Assembly: GCF_009933135.1 (NCBI RefSeq) | Contig: NZ_MAEH01000021.1 | Span: 1 to 64,000 of the forward strand | Source: Candidatus Enterococcus leclercqii | GTDB lineage: Bacteria; Bacillota; Bacilli; Lactobacillales; Enterococcaceae | Reading direction: 5' to 3' | DNA length: 64,000 nt | Part shown: piece after piece, positions 16,746-27,238 of the stretch | Numbering within the stretch: position 1 is the first letter of the stretch | How the letters are laid out: every line of letters begins with the position of its first letter | Made by a program: the position numbers and the translations under genes | The notes under the pieces: model-generated | Told to the model about the DNA's origin: nothing | The model's input: the letters and a program-made list of their open reading frames with translations, nothing else | The model's database searches: none

Positions 16746-18357
16746 AGCACCTGCCTCCTATATCATACTCAACATTATCTGAAATAAGCTCTCTATCATG
16801 TGACACCACAATTACAATCTTATCCTTCGACAATTCCTCTATTACTGTGCGAATATGTTCTCTATTTTTCTTATCTAAAGCTGATGTTGGTTCGTCCATA
16901 ATCACCACTTCAGAATCCACGAGTAGCGCTCGAGCTATGGATAGTCTTTGAAGCTGTCCACCAGACATCCCATATCCGGCTTCACCTAAAAATGTGTCGT
17001 AGCCTGTTTCCTTTAAAACGATTTCGCCATCAAGGCCAACTTTCTGACAGATTTTTTTGATTTTTTCAAAAGAAACTGACGGGTTGGCCATAATCAAATT
17101 ATCAAAAATTGTACCGGAAAAAACGGGACAGTCTTGTAAAACTACAGTGATTTTTGACTGAACCTCTTGCCTATCATACTGATCCAACTGTAGGCCATTT
17201 AAAATGACCTGGCCGCTGATTGGCGAATACAACCCAGCCATAATCTTTACTAATGTTGATTTACCACTTCCAATTTTTCCTGTAATAAAAACCGGCTTTC
17301 CAACTTCAAATTCCATGTCTATGTTAGTAAAAAGAGTTGTATTGCCATAGCCGAATTCGACTTTTTTCAGTTCAAACGCTTTTTTTTTAAGATTGCACCC
17401 GATTGCTTTTTTTAGACTAGGAGTATGATTCTCAAAGAAATTGTTGAAGCTTTCACAGCTTAGTTTTGCTTTTCTTGCAATCGATAACGTTCCTCCGAGT
17501 TTCATAATGGGGTCGATAATAAAATCGGCAACCATCATTACAGACATCAGTGTTCCCAGTGTGATTTCTCCATTTGCGACTAAATTTCCTCCATAAATTG
17601 CAATAACTACGATTGTACTAAAGCCACTAAATAAAATTGGAATAGACAGGAGGGATTCAATTAGAAAGGACTTCCTACTGATTTCCGTCAATTTATTAAG
17701 TTGTTGCAGATAAATTTCAAATCTGGATTCTTCAATTTGAAAAGACTTAATTTCCTCAATTTTTTCCAAATCTGATCCCAGCAATTGGTTAGTCTCTACC
17801 GTATGCTTTCTCATAATAGAATAGTGCCTACTGAGCCTTTGTGCCTGCTTTGAGGTAATCAATACAGTAAAGTAGGCAGCTGTAAGCGCCAATAGCATTA
17901 ATTTGAAATCAATCACAAAAAGATAGGTTAAAGAAGCGACAAAGAAAAACAAATCTGGAATAAAACCAGAAATGATTCGATTGCAATACTGTTCCAGAAT
18001 AGTGGTATCCGTGGAGATAAGTGTTGTTGTATCTCCTTCTGTTTTTCTTGAAATATTGTCATAATCCGCAGTAAAAAAATAGTGGCTCAAGTTGTTCAGT
18101 AATAGCATACTGATTAACCCACAATATTTTTTCCCATGATAAGTAGACATTAAGTTACTCAGAATCAGGATTACCAGGAAAACAAGGCCAATCAAGACGT
18201 TCTTCCCCAAGTTCTCAACAGAAATTTTGTCGACTACTTCTCCTAAAAAAATACGAATAGCGATGTTTGTTAGCGTGAATACTAAACTAGTGACTACTAC
18301 TAAAACTAATTGTGATTTATAGTGAGTAAAAATATTCAAATGGCTGACACGTTTCAT
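16714..18357 (-). CDS. ABC exporter half-transporter (membrane + ATPase), first gene of pair
   Basis: A 547-residue exporter subunit: membrane domain (about 12-310) then ATPase domain with Walker A GKIGSGKSTLV, signature YGMSGGQLQRLSIARA, Walker B VVIMDEPTSALD and switch histidine VVSHDRE. Both members of this pair have a catalytic glutamate, unlike many asymmetric heterodimers. It is the promoter-proximal gene, preceded by a very AT-rich leader of several hundred bases. Its last codons overlap the start of the second exporter gene. Confidence 0.9.
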   Translation of the reverse strand: MKRVSHLNIFTHYKSQLVLVVVTSLVFTLTNIAIRIFLGEVVDKISVENLGKNVLIGLVFLVILILSNLMSTYHGKKYCGLISMLLLNNLSHYFFTADYDNISRKTEGDTTTLISTDTTILEQYCNRIISGFIPDLFFFVASLTYLFVIDFKLMLLALTAAYFTVLITSKQAQRLSRHYSIMRKHTVETNQLLGSDLEKIEEIKSFQIEESRFEIYLQQLNKLTEISRKSFLIESLLSIPILFSGFSTIVVIAIYGGNLVANGEITLGTLMSVMMVADFIIDPIMKLGGTLSIARKAKLSCESFNNFFENHTPSLKKAIGCNLKKKAFELKKVEFGYGNTTLFTNIDMEFEVGKPVFITGKIGSGKSTLVKIMAGLYSPISGQVILNGLQLDQYDRQEVQSKITVVLQDCPVFSGTIFDNLIMANPSVSFEKIKKICQKVGLDGEIVLKETGYDTFLGEAGYGMSGGQLQRLSIARALLVDSEVVIMDEPTSALDKKNREHIRTVIEELSKDKIVIVVSHDRELISDNVEYDIGGRCFVKKRSCSYL

Positions 18358-18756
18358 GTTCTCTCCTTTCTCCGATTCTCTGTTTCAGAATCATCTTCAT
18401 TTCATTATTTTTAGAGAAATCAGCAAACCTAAATTAGACTGTTTGAAAATAGATAAATAACTATTCGATATCACTTAAAATATTTTTTATTTCTATAACC
18501 CCTCTTTTTTAACCACTTAACTAATACATTTACTATTCACACTAAAAATAATAACATCAATATCGATTTATAGAAATCGCTTTCTTTTATGTTTTGATAT
18601 TTTCTCAGTCTTCATATGTATTATCCGCGTTATTTATATAGTTTTAGCTTACCTAGTAGAGAGGCTGTCTGAATCATGAGATGGGCATTGTACTTCGAAA
18701 TGGACAGGCTCATTTGATAACTGGCATAGTAATAAGTGTCAATTTCGGTATAAAAA
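18358..18756. other. AT-rich intergenic region upstream of the ABC exporters
   Basis: About 400 bases without a convincing gene. The 18,420-18,640 part is markedly AT-rich. On the minus strand TTGATG and AATAGT about 17 bases apart (18,537-18,560) could be the exporter promoter. No open frame with a ribosome binding site that could encode a substrate peptide was found by eye. Confidence 0.4.
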
Positions 18757-18800
18757 AAGACTGCAGTCAAAGTCTGTAATTGACTTTGTCTACAGTCTAA
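18757..18800 (-). terminator. terminator of the DUF47-Pit operon
   Basis: On the minus strand a long stem AGACTGTAG...CAAAGTC/GACTTTG...CTGCAGTCT is followed by seven Ts. A second, smaller stem (TAGCTTTTC/GAAAAGCTA, about 18,803-18,832) abuts the stop codon. Confidence 0.75.
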
Positions 18801-18832
18801 AGTAGCTTTTCATTCATCTTAGAAAAGCTATT

Positions 18833-19459
18833 TTATGTGTTTTTAATAACCATTCCATCAATAATATCAACAGCATCTTCACTGTTATTGATGATTTCTT
18901 CTAAGCGATCATAGATTTCTTTCCACTTAATGACTTCCAGTGGGTCCGTCTCATTTGTAAAGAGGTCTTTCTTAAGACGCGAGTATAACCGGTCGGCTTC
19001 TGATTCGATAGTATTCACTTCATCGATCATCGACTTAAGGGTTTTAGAATGTTTGAACTTCGGAAATTCCACTGTTGCGGTATGAACACCTTTGACTGCT
19101 GTTACGATCATATCGGCAAAAACATCTGTTTCCGGACGCAATTGTGTAATCACAAGATTTTCAAACAAATAGGTTACGCCGTTGATACCATCTAGAATAT
19201 CATCGATACGCTCTGAAATAACTAAAATGTCCTCGCGATCAATCGGTGTAATAAATGCATCATAGAGCTCATTGGTAAGCTCGGTAACGATAGTATCCGC
19301 CTCTTTTTCAAGAATATGGATTTTTTCTGATTCTGTAATCAAAGTTGTTTCTGCATTGTAGTTGCGCACCAGACCGGCGAGAAGTTCTGCCGCTTGGTGC
19401 GTATTTGCTGCCAAATGTTCCATCGCTTTAAAAAAATCGTACTGTTTTTTCCGTGCCAT
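18833..19459 (-). CDS. DUF47 (PhoU-like) accessory protein of the phosphate transporter
   Basis: A 208-residue, largely helical cytosolic protein of the DUF47/PhoU-like family, which partners Pit phosphate transporters. Typical acidic, helix-rich segments are visible (EKEADTIVTELTNELYDAF, DREDILVISERIDDILDGI), with charged residues that bind metal clusters in PhoU relatives. ATG at 19,459 is chosen over the longer frame to 19,480 because GAGGAG precedes it by eight bases. The pit gene lies immediately upstream with a gap of about 50 bases, so the two form an operon. Confidence 0.92.
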   Translation of the reverse strand: MARKKQYDFFKAMEHLAANTHQAAELLAGLVRNYNAETTLITESEKIHILEKEADTIVTELTNELYDAFITPIDREDILVISERIDDILDGINGVTYLFENLVITQLRPETDVFADMIVTAVKGVHTATVEFPKFKHSKTLKSMIDEVNTIESEADRLYSRLKKDLFTNETDPLEVIKWKEIYDRLEEIINNSEDAVDIIDGMVIKNT

Positions 19460-19507
19460 TGTCTGCACTCCTCTATCCAAATTAAGTTACAAAAGGTCTT
19501 TTGACTA

Positions 19508-20527
19508 TCAAAAAATCGCTACAAAGAGCTTTGCCATAACATAAGCAATCAGCCCACAGCCAGGGAAGGTCATCACCCAGGCAAAAATCATTTCCTTTAC
19601 GATTCGCCAGTCAACACTGGATAGCCGCCGAGAAGCACCTACGCCCATGATAGCAGTCGTTTTCGTGTGGGTCGTTGAGACAGGGATTCCGAAGAGAGAG
19701 GCTAAAAACAAGCAGATTGCGGCGCTCAGATCAGCAGAAAATCCTTGATATTTTTCCAGCTTCACCATGTCCATCCCAACAGACTTGATGATTTTCATTC
19801 CCCCTACTGAGGTCCCAAAGCCCATTGTTAATGAACAAAGTGCCATAACCCACAGCGGAATTGTAAAGCCATTGCCCGTCTTTTCAGCCAAGTTGTTATA
19901 AAACAATCCCAACATGAAGACCCCCATGAATTTTTGACCATCTTGAGCGCCATGCAAGAAAGCATTAGCTGCAGCAGCAAAAGCCTGTCCGATAGTGAAA
20001 AATTTATTTGCTTTGGGCCGAGGGACATTTTTAAAAATTGCAACGATTGCTTTGGTGATCAGATAACCACCACCAAATCCCATCGCAGTGGATACAACCA
20101 AACCAATCAAAACCTTCAACCATTCTTGACCGTTTACAGCACCCAGCCCTCCGAGAGCCATCGCTGATCCTGTCAATCCGGCAATCAGCGCATGGGATTC
20201 ACTTGTAGGAATGCCGAAATACCACGCAGCAACTGCCCATACTACGATTGAAAACAAGGAGGCCGCCAACGCCACTTGCGAAGCACGCAAATCCCCTCCG
20301 GCATCAAAACTCACAATGTTGCTGATGGTTTCAGCCACCTGCGCATTGAAGGCTGTCATCACCAACGCTCCGAGAAAATTCATTACTACTGCGATACCGA
20401 TAGCCGTATTCGGTTTCAAAACACGCGTGGAAACAGCCGTCGCAATGGCATTAGGGGCATCGGTCCAGCCGTTGACAAAAATAACCCCCATGACCAATGT
20501 CACAGTTACAATTAGTGCAATACTCAC
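19508..20527 (-). CDS. pit: PiT family inorganic phosphate transporter
   Basis: A membrane protein of about 339 residues that imports inorganic phosphate with a coupling cation. The duplicated PiT signature is visible: NGWTDAPNAIATAVSTR near the N-terminus and the second half SAAICLFLASLFGIPVSTTHTKT. Ten or so hydrophobic segments are present. The start is uncertain: the frame is open to 20,542 (TTG). I prefer GTG at 20,527, which has GGTGGTG six bases upstream. DUF47 follows in the same operon. Confidence 0.9.
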   Translation of the reverse strand: MSIALIVTVTLVMGVIFVNGWTDAPNAIATAVSTRVLKPNTAIGIAVVMNFLGALVMTAFNAQVAETISNIVSFDAGGDLRASQVALAASLFSIVVWAVAAWYFGIPTSESHALIAGLTGSAMALGGLGAVNGQEWLKVLIGLVVSTAMGFGGGYLITKAIVAIFKNVPRPKANKFFTIGQAFAAAANAFLHGAQDGQKFMGVFMLGLFYNNLAEKTGNGFTIPLWVMALCSLTMGFGTSVGGMKIIKSVGMDMVKLEKYQGFSADLSAAICLFLASLFGIPVSTTHTKTTAIMGVGASRRLSSVDWRIVKEMIFAWVMTFPGCGLIAYVMAKLFVAIF

Positions 20528-20776
20528 TAAGCACACCACCAAAATTCAGATTCTATTAAAAATTGACAAGTAGGCACACCACTTTTGAAAATCACACTTG
20601 TTGGTAAACCCACATTATTCTATCGTTTTTTCCTACTCCCCGCAATACCAACTTCGATTTAATAGAAAAAAACTGATCCGCTTACAAACCAGCAACCCAA
20701 GTCCTTGCAATTATGGCATTTCCACTTCTTATTTATAAGAAAATAGCTGTAAAGGAAAATTTCTTAACATCTTTTA

Positions 20777-20805
20777 TTGCATTGCCGATAAGGTTTAGGT
20801 ATAAT
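20777..20805 (+). promoter_or_regulatory. rpsT promoter
   Basis: TTGCAT (20,777-20,782) and a perfect TATAAT (20,800-20,805) have a 17-base spacer, upstream of rpsT. Confidence 0.65.
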
Positions 20806-20815
20806 GACTAGTGTT

Positions 20816-20842
20816 GATTTGTACGAATTTATTCGTGCAATA
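20816..20842 (+). promoter_or_regulatory. stem-loop in the rpsT leader
   Basis: TTGTACGAA pairs with TTCGTGCAA (one G-U) around a TTTA loop, between promoter and ribosome binding site. Leaders of S20 genes often carry autoregulatory structures; that role here is inferred. Confidence 0.4.
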
Positions 20843-20867
20843 CTTTTTATCCGGAGGTGAACATTCC

Positions 20868-21122
20868 ATGCCAAACATTGAATCTGCAATCAAACGCGTA
20901 AAAACGAGTGAAGCTGCTAACACAAAAAACTCGGCACAAACAAGCGCAATGCGTACAGCCATCAAAAAATTTGAACAAGCTGTCGAAGCAGGTGCCGATA
21001 ACGTAGATGCGTTGTACAAAGACGCTGTCAAAGCGATCGACATGGCTGAAACAAAAGGCCTGATCCACAAAAACAAAGCAAATCGCGACAAATCTCGTCT
21101 GACTAGCAAACTTGCTAAATAA
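20868..21122 (+). CDS. rpsT: 30S ribosomal protein S20
   Basis: An 84-residue, lysine-rich helical protein that binds 16S rRNA in the small subunit body. Family features are clear: [20 protein letters not shown] at the N-terminus and [19 protein letters not shown] at the C-terminus. ATG at 20,868 follows CCGGAGGTGA by eight bases. It is transcribed away from recQ with a terminator between. In Bacillus rpsT follows holA; here recQ lies between holA and rpsT. Confidence 0.97.
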   Translation: MPNIESAIKRVKTSEAANTKNSAQTSAMRTAIKKFEQAVEAGADNVDALYKDAVKAIDMAETKGLIHKNKANRDKSRLTSKLAK

Positions 21123-21130
21123 TAACAACA

Positions 21131-21163
21131 AAAGCGCCCTTCTCAATGGAGGACGCTTTTTTG
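21131..21163 (+). terminator. rpsT terminator
   Basis: AAAGCG...CGCTTTTTT stem with an interrupted middle, just after the rpsT stop. Confidence 0.65.
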
Positions 21164-21180
21164 TTTACTCTTTCATCTGT

Positions 21181-21230
21181 GACAAAGAGCTGCAACAGCC
21201 CCTCAGGGTTAGCTGTTGCAGCTCTTTGTC
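21181..21230 (-). terminator. strong stem-loop between rpsT and recQ
   Basis: A perfect 19-bp stem (21,181-21,199 with 21,212-21,230) and a 12-base loop sit just past the recQ stop. The T tract is short in both directions, but the stem is exceptionally long and probably stops convergent transcription. Confidence 0.7.
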
Positions 21231-21245
21231 TTCTTATAAAACAGC

Positions 21246-23015
21246 TTATTTCGGCTCTCCAGAGGCTTCATACCCTTGCAAAATTGCTAAAAAAGTATCG
21301 CCGTATTTGTCTAGTTTGTTCTCACCGATCCCCTTGATCTGTAACATCTTCAAACGAGAATCGGGACGTTGTTCTGCCAAGTCTCGCAGTGTTTGATCAG
21401 AAAAGACGACATAGGGCGGCAGATTTTGTGCAGCAGCCAATTCATAGCGTTTCTGGCGCAACAATTCAAAAAGGCCATCATCCATTACAAGCTGTTTGAC
21501 TTTTTGCTGCTTCCGATAAACTTGCTCTTGGCCTTTGAGCACCGACACACCCAAGTCCGTCAACTTCAAGGTAGGATATTCCCCTTCTCCAGCTGTCAAG
21601 TAGCCACTGGCGGTGACATAGTCTACCAAAGCCGTCAAATCTTTTTGAGTCCATCCTTTCAGCAAACCATATGTTGACAATTCATCAAAGTGCCATTGGG
21701 TTACCTTCTGATTTTTAGAGCCCGCCAATACTTGAACGACCAGGCCCTTGCCAAAGCGTTCCCCCATCCGCTTGACACAGGATAAGATCATCTGGGTTTC
21801 TTTGGTGATATCCACCAATTCTCGATCATCTAAGCAGTTGCCACAGCGGCCGCAGTCAGGGCCATCTTCACCAAAATAGTGTAGAATATAGCGCTGCAGG
21901 CACAGTTGCGTATGGGCATATTGATTCATCTCTCGCAATTTCATGTACTCGTGATTCTTGTAATCTTGATTGGCTTCTGATTGCTGAATGAAAAACTGTT
22001 GGATCTGGATGTCATTTGGTGAATAAAACAAGATGGCTTCACTAGGCAAGCCGTCACGACCTGCCCGACCAGCCTCTTGATAATAAGATTCCAGGTTTCC
22101 CGGGATCTGCATATGAACGACAAAGCGAACGTTGCTCTTATCAATACCCATGCCAAATGCGTTGGTAGCCACCATCACATTGACGCGGTCATAGATAAAA
22201 TTCTCCTGATTGAATGTCCGTTCTGCTTCGGACATCCCACCGTGATAATGCCCCACTTTGATGCCTGCCTTTTCCAAGCGATTGTACTGCTTTTCGACTT
22301 CTTTTCGCGTGGAGCAATAAATGATACCTGCTTGATCGTGGTTTGTACGCAGATATTCCATCAAGTAACTCTCCGGACGATCCTTCACGACAGAAAAGGC
22401 CAGATTCTTCCGCTCAAAACTGGTTTTCACCAAATGGTCGCTGGGAATACGGAGCAGTTTTTGAATATCCGTTGCTACTTGCGGTGTTGCGGTAGCGGTC
22501 AATGCTACGACAGCCGTTTTTTCTCGCAAACTGTTAAGAAAATCCGGCAATGCCAAATAGCTGGGGCGAAAATCGTGTCCCCATTGAGAGATACAATGTG
22601 CCTCATCCACAGCTACCAGACTGATTTTGATATCATCCAGCAACTGGCGGAAATCTCCAGCTGTCAATCGTTCTGGCGCAACATATAACAGCTTAACTTC
22701 ACCACTGCGCACTTTTCTCATCCGTTCAAAACTTTCACTGCGGGACAAGGAACTATTGATAAATGTCGCTGGGATCCCCAGTTCTTGTAAGGCATCCACT
22801 TGGTCTTTCATCAATGCAATCAGCGGGGAAATCACTAGAGTTACTCCAGATAGCATCAACGCCGGCAACTGATAACAGACTGATTTGCCGCCACCTGTGG
22901 GCATGATTCCCAGTGTGCTTTCCCCATCCAAGACTTGCCGGATGATCTGTTCTTGCCCCGGTCTGAAACGGTCATAACCGTAGACTTTTTGTAAAAGTTC
23001 GAGTGCCTGATCCAC
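21246..23015 (-). CDS. recQ: ATP-dependent DNA helicase RecQ
   Basis: A 589-residue 3'-to-5' DNA helicase for recombination and fork repair. Helicase motifs are present in order: QEQIIRQVL, Walker [42 protein letters not shown] and [10 protein letters not shown]. The RecQ zinc-binding cysteines follow ([10 protein letters not shown]...CGRCGNC), then the winged helix, and a C-terminal HRDC domain at about residues 515-585. Start is GTG at 23,015 with GGAGGG upstream. It lies between holA and rpsT. Confidence 0.95.
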   Translation of the reverse strand: MDQALELLQKVYGYDRFRPGQEQIIRQVLDGESTLGIMPTGGGKSVCYQLPALMLSGVTLVISPLIALMKDQVDALQELGIPATFINSSLSRSESFERMRKVRSGEVKLLYVAPERLTAGDFRQLLDDIKISLVAVDEAHCISQWGHDFRPSYLALPDFLNSLREKTAVVALTATATPQVATDIQKLLRIPSDHLVKTSFERKNLAFSVVKDRPESYLMEYLRTNHDQAGIIYCSTRKEVEKQYNRLEKAGIKVGHYHGGMSEAERTFNQENFIYDRVNVMVATNAFGMGIDKSNVRFVVHMQIPGNLESYYQEAGRAGRDGLPSEAILFYSPNDIQIQQFFIQQSEANQDYKNHEYMKLREMNQYAHTQLCLQRYILHYFGEDGPDCGRCGNCLDDRELVDITKETQMILSCVKRMGERFGKGLVVQVLAGSKNQKVTQWHFDELSTYGLLKGWTQKDLTALVDYVTASGYLTAGEGEYPTLKLTDLGVSVLKGQEQVYRKQQKVKQLVMDDGLFELLRQKRYELAAAQNLPPYVVFSDQTLRDLAEQRPDSRLKMLQIKGIGENKLDKYGDTFLAILQGYEASGEPK

Positions 23016-23274
23016 TGTGATCCCTCCAAATACACTGCATAACGTAACAATAAAAACTCTTTTATGGCAGAATAAATCTGCCTTCCACTAAAAACGCTTA
23101 GTATCAAAATTGGTTTTTGAACCATCCTTGGCCACTCCCAAGCTTCAGGTCCAATTCTTCTATCGGTCAAATGACTTTTGCTCTGAGAAACATTATCTCA
23201 AGGGTGCCCCTCTAGATTTTCAAACTCTAAAACAGTCACTCTAAAAAAAACAGAGCGGTCAAAGAAACAGCGGG

Positions 23275-24336
23275 TCAAAATCGCCCCGCTGCCTCCAGTA
23301 TCGTCAATTGAAAAAGCAATTCTTTGTCCATTTTGCCGGTTTTCACTAAATAGTCGTTTTCAATTAGCCTATCATAAACCTGCATCAACCGTTTTGCTGA
23401 AAATTTACGTACTTGCTGCATCGCAAGCTTGATTCGATAGGGATGAATACCAAGGATTTTTGCGATATTTGACTGTTGGTTTCCTTGTTTCATGAGGATT
23501 TGTGTCTGTAACAATAAACGCAACTGACTGATTAGAACCGCATTCAATTTGATCGTCTCTTCGCCTTGCAGCAACAAATCCTGATACAATCGCAAGGCAG
23601 CCTCCGTACGTCCTGCCAGCAAGTGATCTGTCAGATCAAAAAGATTGTGATCCAGTGACTTAGGGATCAGTGCCAACAACTCTTCTGTAGTGATAGTGTT
23701 ATTGCCCCCGGCGTACAAAACCAGCTTTTCCAATTCTCGCATTCCTTTGGACAAATCCAGATCCGTCAATTGAATAAATAAATCGAGTGTTTTTCTATCC
23801 ATTTGTAGTCCGCTATTTTCCACGGAACGCTTTAAATACACAATGGCATCTTTTTCTTGCAAAGGCTGGACGTCGATAACCACAGCCGCTTTTTTCAAGG
23901 CCTTTGTAATTTTTTTTCGTTCATCCAATTTTTCATAGGGCGCCATGATTACCATTACTGCCGTATCTGCCGGTTGTGCGAGGTAAGTAAGAAAATCTTC
24001 AAAATCATGTTCTGGAACGCCGGATTTGCGCTCGGCCGTCAAAAAGAAAGGATTCTCAATAAAAATCAAGCGCTTGTCCTCAGATGAAAACAAGGGCAGC
24101 GTGTCGGCTTCGGCAACTGCCAAGTTCAGATAGTCCTGCTCCATATCGAAACTCACTAAATCCAGATCGTCTTTTTGCAGATCCAATCGCTTCAAAAAGG
24201 CTCTTCTCACCTTGTCTTGAAGGTAGGCTTCTGTTCCTAACACTAGATAGATTGGTGCTAGTGGTTGTGATTTGATCTTTTGCAATGCACTTTGAGTATC
24301 CAGTATTTCCGCTTCCTCTCTGCCTTTTTTCGGCAA
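23275..24336 (-). CDS. holA: DNA polymerase III delta subunit
   Basis: A 353-residue clamp-loader subunit that opens the beta clamp. The N-terminal segment APIYLVLGTEAYLQDKVR and internal LNAVLISQLRLLLQTQIL and LGIHPYRIKLAMQQ segments are characteristic. The only in-frame conventional start at the N-terminus is TTG at 24,336, with a close AGGG; translation may instead begin a few codons in, since the conserved sequence starts around residue 13. It follows comEC by 57 bases, keeping the comEC-holA order seen in Bacillus. Confidence 0.9.
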   Translation of the reverse strand: MPKKGREEAEILDTQSALQKIKSQPLAPIYLVLGTEAYLQDKVRRAFLKRLDLQKDDLDLVSFDMEQDYLNLAVAEADTLPLFSSEDKRLIFIENPFFLTAERKSGVPEHDFEDFLTYLAQPADTAVMVIMAPYEKLDERKKITKALKKAAVVIDVQPLQEKDAIVYLKRSVENSGLQMDRKTLDLFIQLTDLDLSKGMRELEKLVLYAGGNNTITTEELLALIPKSLDHNLFDLTDHLLAGRTEAALRLYQDLLLQGEETIKLNAVLISQLRLLLQTQILMKQGNQQSNIAKILGIHPYRIKLAMQQVRKFSAKRLMQVYDRLIENDYLVKTGKMDKELLFQLTILEAAGRF

Positions 24337-24393
24337 GAATCCCTTTTGCTATCCTATCATTTCGCTAGTATTTGTGCAATGCCACAGCTAGCT

Positions 24394-26709
24394 TCACTCC
24401 TCTATCACAAGAACTTTTGCCGCTGCTGCTTCTTCGCCAATCGAATAGGAATAATAAATCATTCCTTGCAAGTCCGTTCGCAAAATATGGCAATTATTTG
24501 CTGTCAACGTATCTAACACTTCTTGATGGGGATGTCCGAAACGATTCTCAAAACCGGCAGAAATAATGACATCTTCAGGCTGAATCTGACTCAAAAAGTT
24601 CGCATCTGAAGAGGTCCGACTGCCGTGATGCCCGACTTTCAATACGTCAACTTTCAGTTGTGAAAACCGCTTGAGCAATTTCCCTTCGCCTTCCTTACCT
24701 AAATCACCGGTAAATAAGAATCGTTGCTGACCAACTCTAGCTGTCAGTACCACCGAGTCTTCATTTTCCCCTTTGCCCGAATCCACCGGTGCCAACACCT
24801 GCATTGAAAAAGTATCATTTAATAAGTCATCGGCCGTCACTTGGGTGATTTTCGTTTTGGAGGGAATTGTCGTTAGTAACTGTGACAGATTTGGATGAGT
24901 GAACGCCCCTTTTCCGATGATTAGCTCATCGATTTGAAAATGCCGAAATAAAACCGCCGCATCCCCCATATGATCGCTGTCCCCATGAGTCAAGACCAGT
25001 TGATGAATCCGCGTTACACCTTCCCCTTTCAAAAAGGGAATCAGAGAGTACTCTGCAGCTGCTTTAGTCGCACCTTGTGCCCACTCTTCTTTAGCAAAGC
25101 CCAAGCGGCCACCAGTATCAATCACAGTAACTTGCTGATTAAAACGATCCTTCACCACGATACTGTCTCCTTGACCGACATCAACAAATGCCACTATTTT
25201 ATTGAGGGGGAAGCGACCAAAAATCAACGGAAGTAAAAAACAGACTACTGCCAGCTGCCATAACCCGGCATTTTTTTGTTGAATGAGCAAAAGACCCACT
25301 AAGAGGCAAAAGACAACTAGCATAACTGTCGGCTTGCCTGTGATTACCGAAACAAAACCACTTCCTTGTAACAAGTAATTGATCATTAGTAATGCATTTT
25401 CAAGCAACTCGGAAAATAAAACAGGCAGCGTCAGGCCGATTACCGAGGTGAGCGTCAAAAAAAGAAAGCACGGTAACAAGAGATGGCTGAAAAGTGGCAA
25501 GCAGCAGACTGTCAATAAGCCACCTATCAAAGACCATTCATAAAACAAGTACATTAATAACGGTGCCGGCAATAAAGTTAGCTGTAATCCCTGAAGAAGC
25601 TGTTCTTTCAGAGTGACCGCTCGTGGCAACAACGTGAGCAACCAGGCCATATACAAAGACAGTTGCCCCCCTGTAGTCAAAAGAAAACGCGGCCAGACAA
25701 GTTGTAAGATTAATAAGACAATTGCAAACCGGTCCATGGCTGATAGTCGAATGCTAACCAACTTCAACGTCCGGGTAACAAAATATAACAAGACAGCACG
25801 GGAAACACTACTGCTAGCTCCAAACAAGAGCCAGCCGGCAGCTAAGCATAGACACATCGGCAAATAAGCTTCACCTTTTGTCAGTCCGATGCGGCGAAAC
25901 AGTTTGTCCAGCAATCCAAAGAAAAACAGTAAGTGCATTCCGGATATACTGAAGAGATGCAGGATACCGGCTTTTTTGAAACCTTCTGCTGCTAATTGAA
26001 ATTCAGGGTCTTTAAAACCGAAAAGAAGGGCTTTAATATAAGAGCTGGTAATAGGATAAAAGTGCTCTTCCACATGGTTGATCATATACCCACGAATGCG
26101 GCGAACCAGGGCAAAGAAACGATCTTTCAAATTACTGTGACTCACTGGTTTAAAGTTTTCAATGGCTGCTATTGTCACAGCCCCACGATAGCCGTTATTT
26201 TTCAGATACTCCTGATAAGAAAAGCCGTGTAGATTTCGCTTCAGCGTCCCTTTCGTCCACGTTCCAGTAACCGTTATTGCCAGTGTCTGTTCTCGAAAGT
26301 CTTGCCATTGTTGTTGCTGCTCCTGCTTTTCCAAATACAAAGAGACACGTAGCTTGTGCTTATCGGCAGTCATTGCATCAAAGCTGACCCGATCTCCATT
26401 GATTTGAATCGTATCACCTAAAAGCGTGAGGTTTAAAGACACTTTTTGTCCTTCAATCTGCTTCTTTAAAGAACTTGCCTCGATGTCGTCATAAGAACCC
26501 AAACGAAGTACGCACAAAAAACCACAGAAGCAACCGATAACAACTAACCAGCGCTTTCTGTGGCAAAGAACCACACTAAAATAACCGAAAACCAACCAAA
26601 AAAACAGGGCACCTGTCACAACAGCCAAGACTAGCGACATTGCCAAAAGACTCGGGAAAATCAATTGGTTGCGCCAGCCCCTCCAATAGTTGTTACTCCT
26701 CAGAAGCAT
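24394..26709 (-). CDS. comEC: DNA internalization-related competence protein ComEC/Rec2
   Basis: A polytopic membrane protein that forms the channel for single-stranded DNA uptake in transformation. Order: N-terminal membrane segments, an external OB-like domain (about 100-190), the ComEC membrane domain starting [18 protein letters not shown], and a C-terminal metallo-beta-lactamase-like domain with [19 protein letters not shown] and [11 protein letters not shown]. The open frame reaches 26,739; I prefer ATG 26,709, which overlaps comEB by 17 bases, but neither start has a clear ribosome binding site. The gene looks intact. Confidence 0.92.
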   Translation of the reverse strand: MLLRSNNYWRGWRNQLIFPSLLAMSLVLAVVTGALFFWLVFGYFSVVLCHRKRWLVVIGCFCGFLCVLRLGSYDDIEASSLKKQIEGQKVSLNLTLLGDTIQINGDRVSFDAMTADKHKLRVSLYLEKQEQQQQWQDFREQTLAITVTGTWTKGTLKRNLHGFSYQEYLKNNGYRGAVTIAAIENFKPVSHSNLKDRFFALVRRIRGYMINHVEEHFYPITSSYIKALLFGFKDPEFQLAAEGFKKAGILHLFSISGMHLLFFFGLLDKLFRRIGLTKGEAYLPMCLCLAAGWLLFGASSSVSRAVLLYFVTRTLKLVSIRLSAMDRFAIVLLILQLVWPRFLLTTGGQLSLYMAWLLTLLPRAVTLKEQLLQGLQLTLLPAPLLMYLFYEWSLIGGLLTVCCLPLFSHLLLPCFLFLTLTSVIGLTLPVLFSELLENALLMINYLLQGSGFVSVITGKPTVMLVVFCLLVGLLLIQQKNAGLWQLAVVCFLLPLIFGRFPLNKIVAFVDVGQGDSIVVKDRFNQQVTVIDTGGRLGFAKEEWAQGATKAAAEYSLIPFLKGEGVTRIHQLVLTHGDSDHMGDAAVLFRHFQIDELIIGKGAFTHPNLSQLLTTIPSKTKITQVTADDLLNDTFSMQVLAPVDSGKGENEDSVVLTARVGQQRFLFTGDLGKEGEGKLLKRFSQLKVDVLKVGHHGSRTSSDANFLSQIQPEDVIISAGFENRFGHPHQEVLDTLTANNCHILRTDLQGMIYYSYSIGEEAAAAKVLVIEE

Positions 26710-27238
26710 CCGCCAATGCACGAGCTGAGAGCTTCTCAAAGTACTTAGGGTCCAACGTCACCTGATGCACCGAGGCGCCTACTCGTTGGATCAGATCCAT
26801 GGCATACTCGTCGTTGCGGTAGTCATGCAGGTAATGGATCTTTTTCACGCCAGCTTGTAACAAAGCTTTCGTACAATTCAAGCAGGGAAAATGGGTCACA
26901 TAGATTTCTGATTGATCAGCTGAGATTCCCAGCTTCGCACATTGCAAAAGAGCGTTCACTTCTGCGTGGAGCGTGCGGATGCAATGCCCGTCTACCACAT
27001 AACACCCCTCGTCAATGCAATGGACATCTCCAGAAACTGCGCCATTGTACCCGCCAGCAATAATTCGCTTGTCTTTGACCAAAGTAGCCCCCACCTCTAA
27101 GCGGGTACACGTACTGCGTAACGATAGTAAAACTGCCTGTGCCATGAAATATTGGTCCCAGGGGATGCGGGCATCTTTTCCCCCTGAAGAAATACGCAAA
27201 TCACTGGTATCATCATATTTTTGCTGTTTTTCGCTCAT
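26693..27238 (-). CDS. comEB: ComE operon protein 2 / deoxycytidylate deaminase family
   Basis: A 181-residue zinc-dependent cytidine/dCMP deaminase-family protein. The core starts [15 protein letters not shown]; zinc ligands are HAE (about residue 92) and PCLNC. It is named for its place in comE operons, though it is not needed for transformation in Bacillus. About 24 extra residues precede the conserved core. GGAGAG precedes the ATG. It overlaps comEC. comEA, normally immediately upstream, is instead about 8.8 kb away at 36.1 kb. Confidence 0.92.
   Translation of the reverse strand: MSEKQQKYDDTSDLRISSGGKDARIPWDQYFMAQAVLLSLRSTCTRLEVGATLVKDKRIIAGGYNGAVSGDVHCIDEGCYVVDGHCIRTLHAEVNALLQCAKLGISADQSEIYVTHFPCLNCTKALLQAGVKKIHYLHDYRNDEYAMDLIQRVGASVHQVTLDPKYFEKLSARALADASEE

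Noticed and set aside
18655-18740. Possible insertion-sequence fragment (GAGGCTGTCTGAA...) downstream of the DUF47-Pit operon
   Set aside because: The opening bases recall transposon ends, but there is no transposase frame, no matching inverted repeat and no target duplication.
22077-22688. 203-codon plus-strand frame opposite recQ
   Set aside because: Antisense to a clear RecQ coding sequence, no ribosome binding site, and composition typical of a shadow frame.
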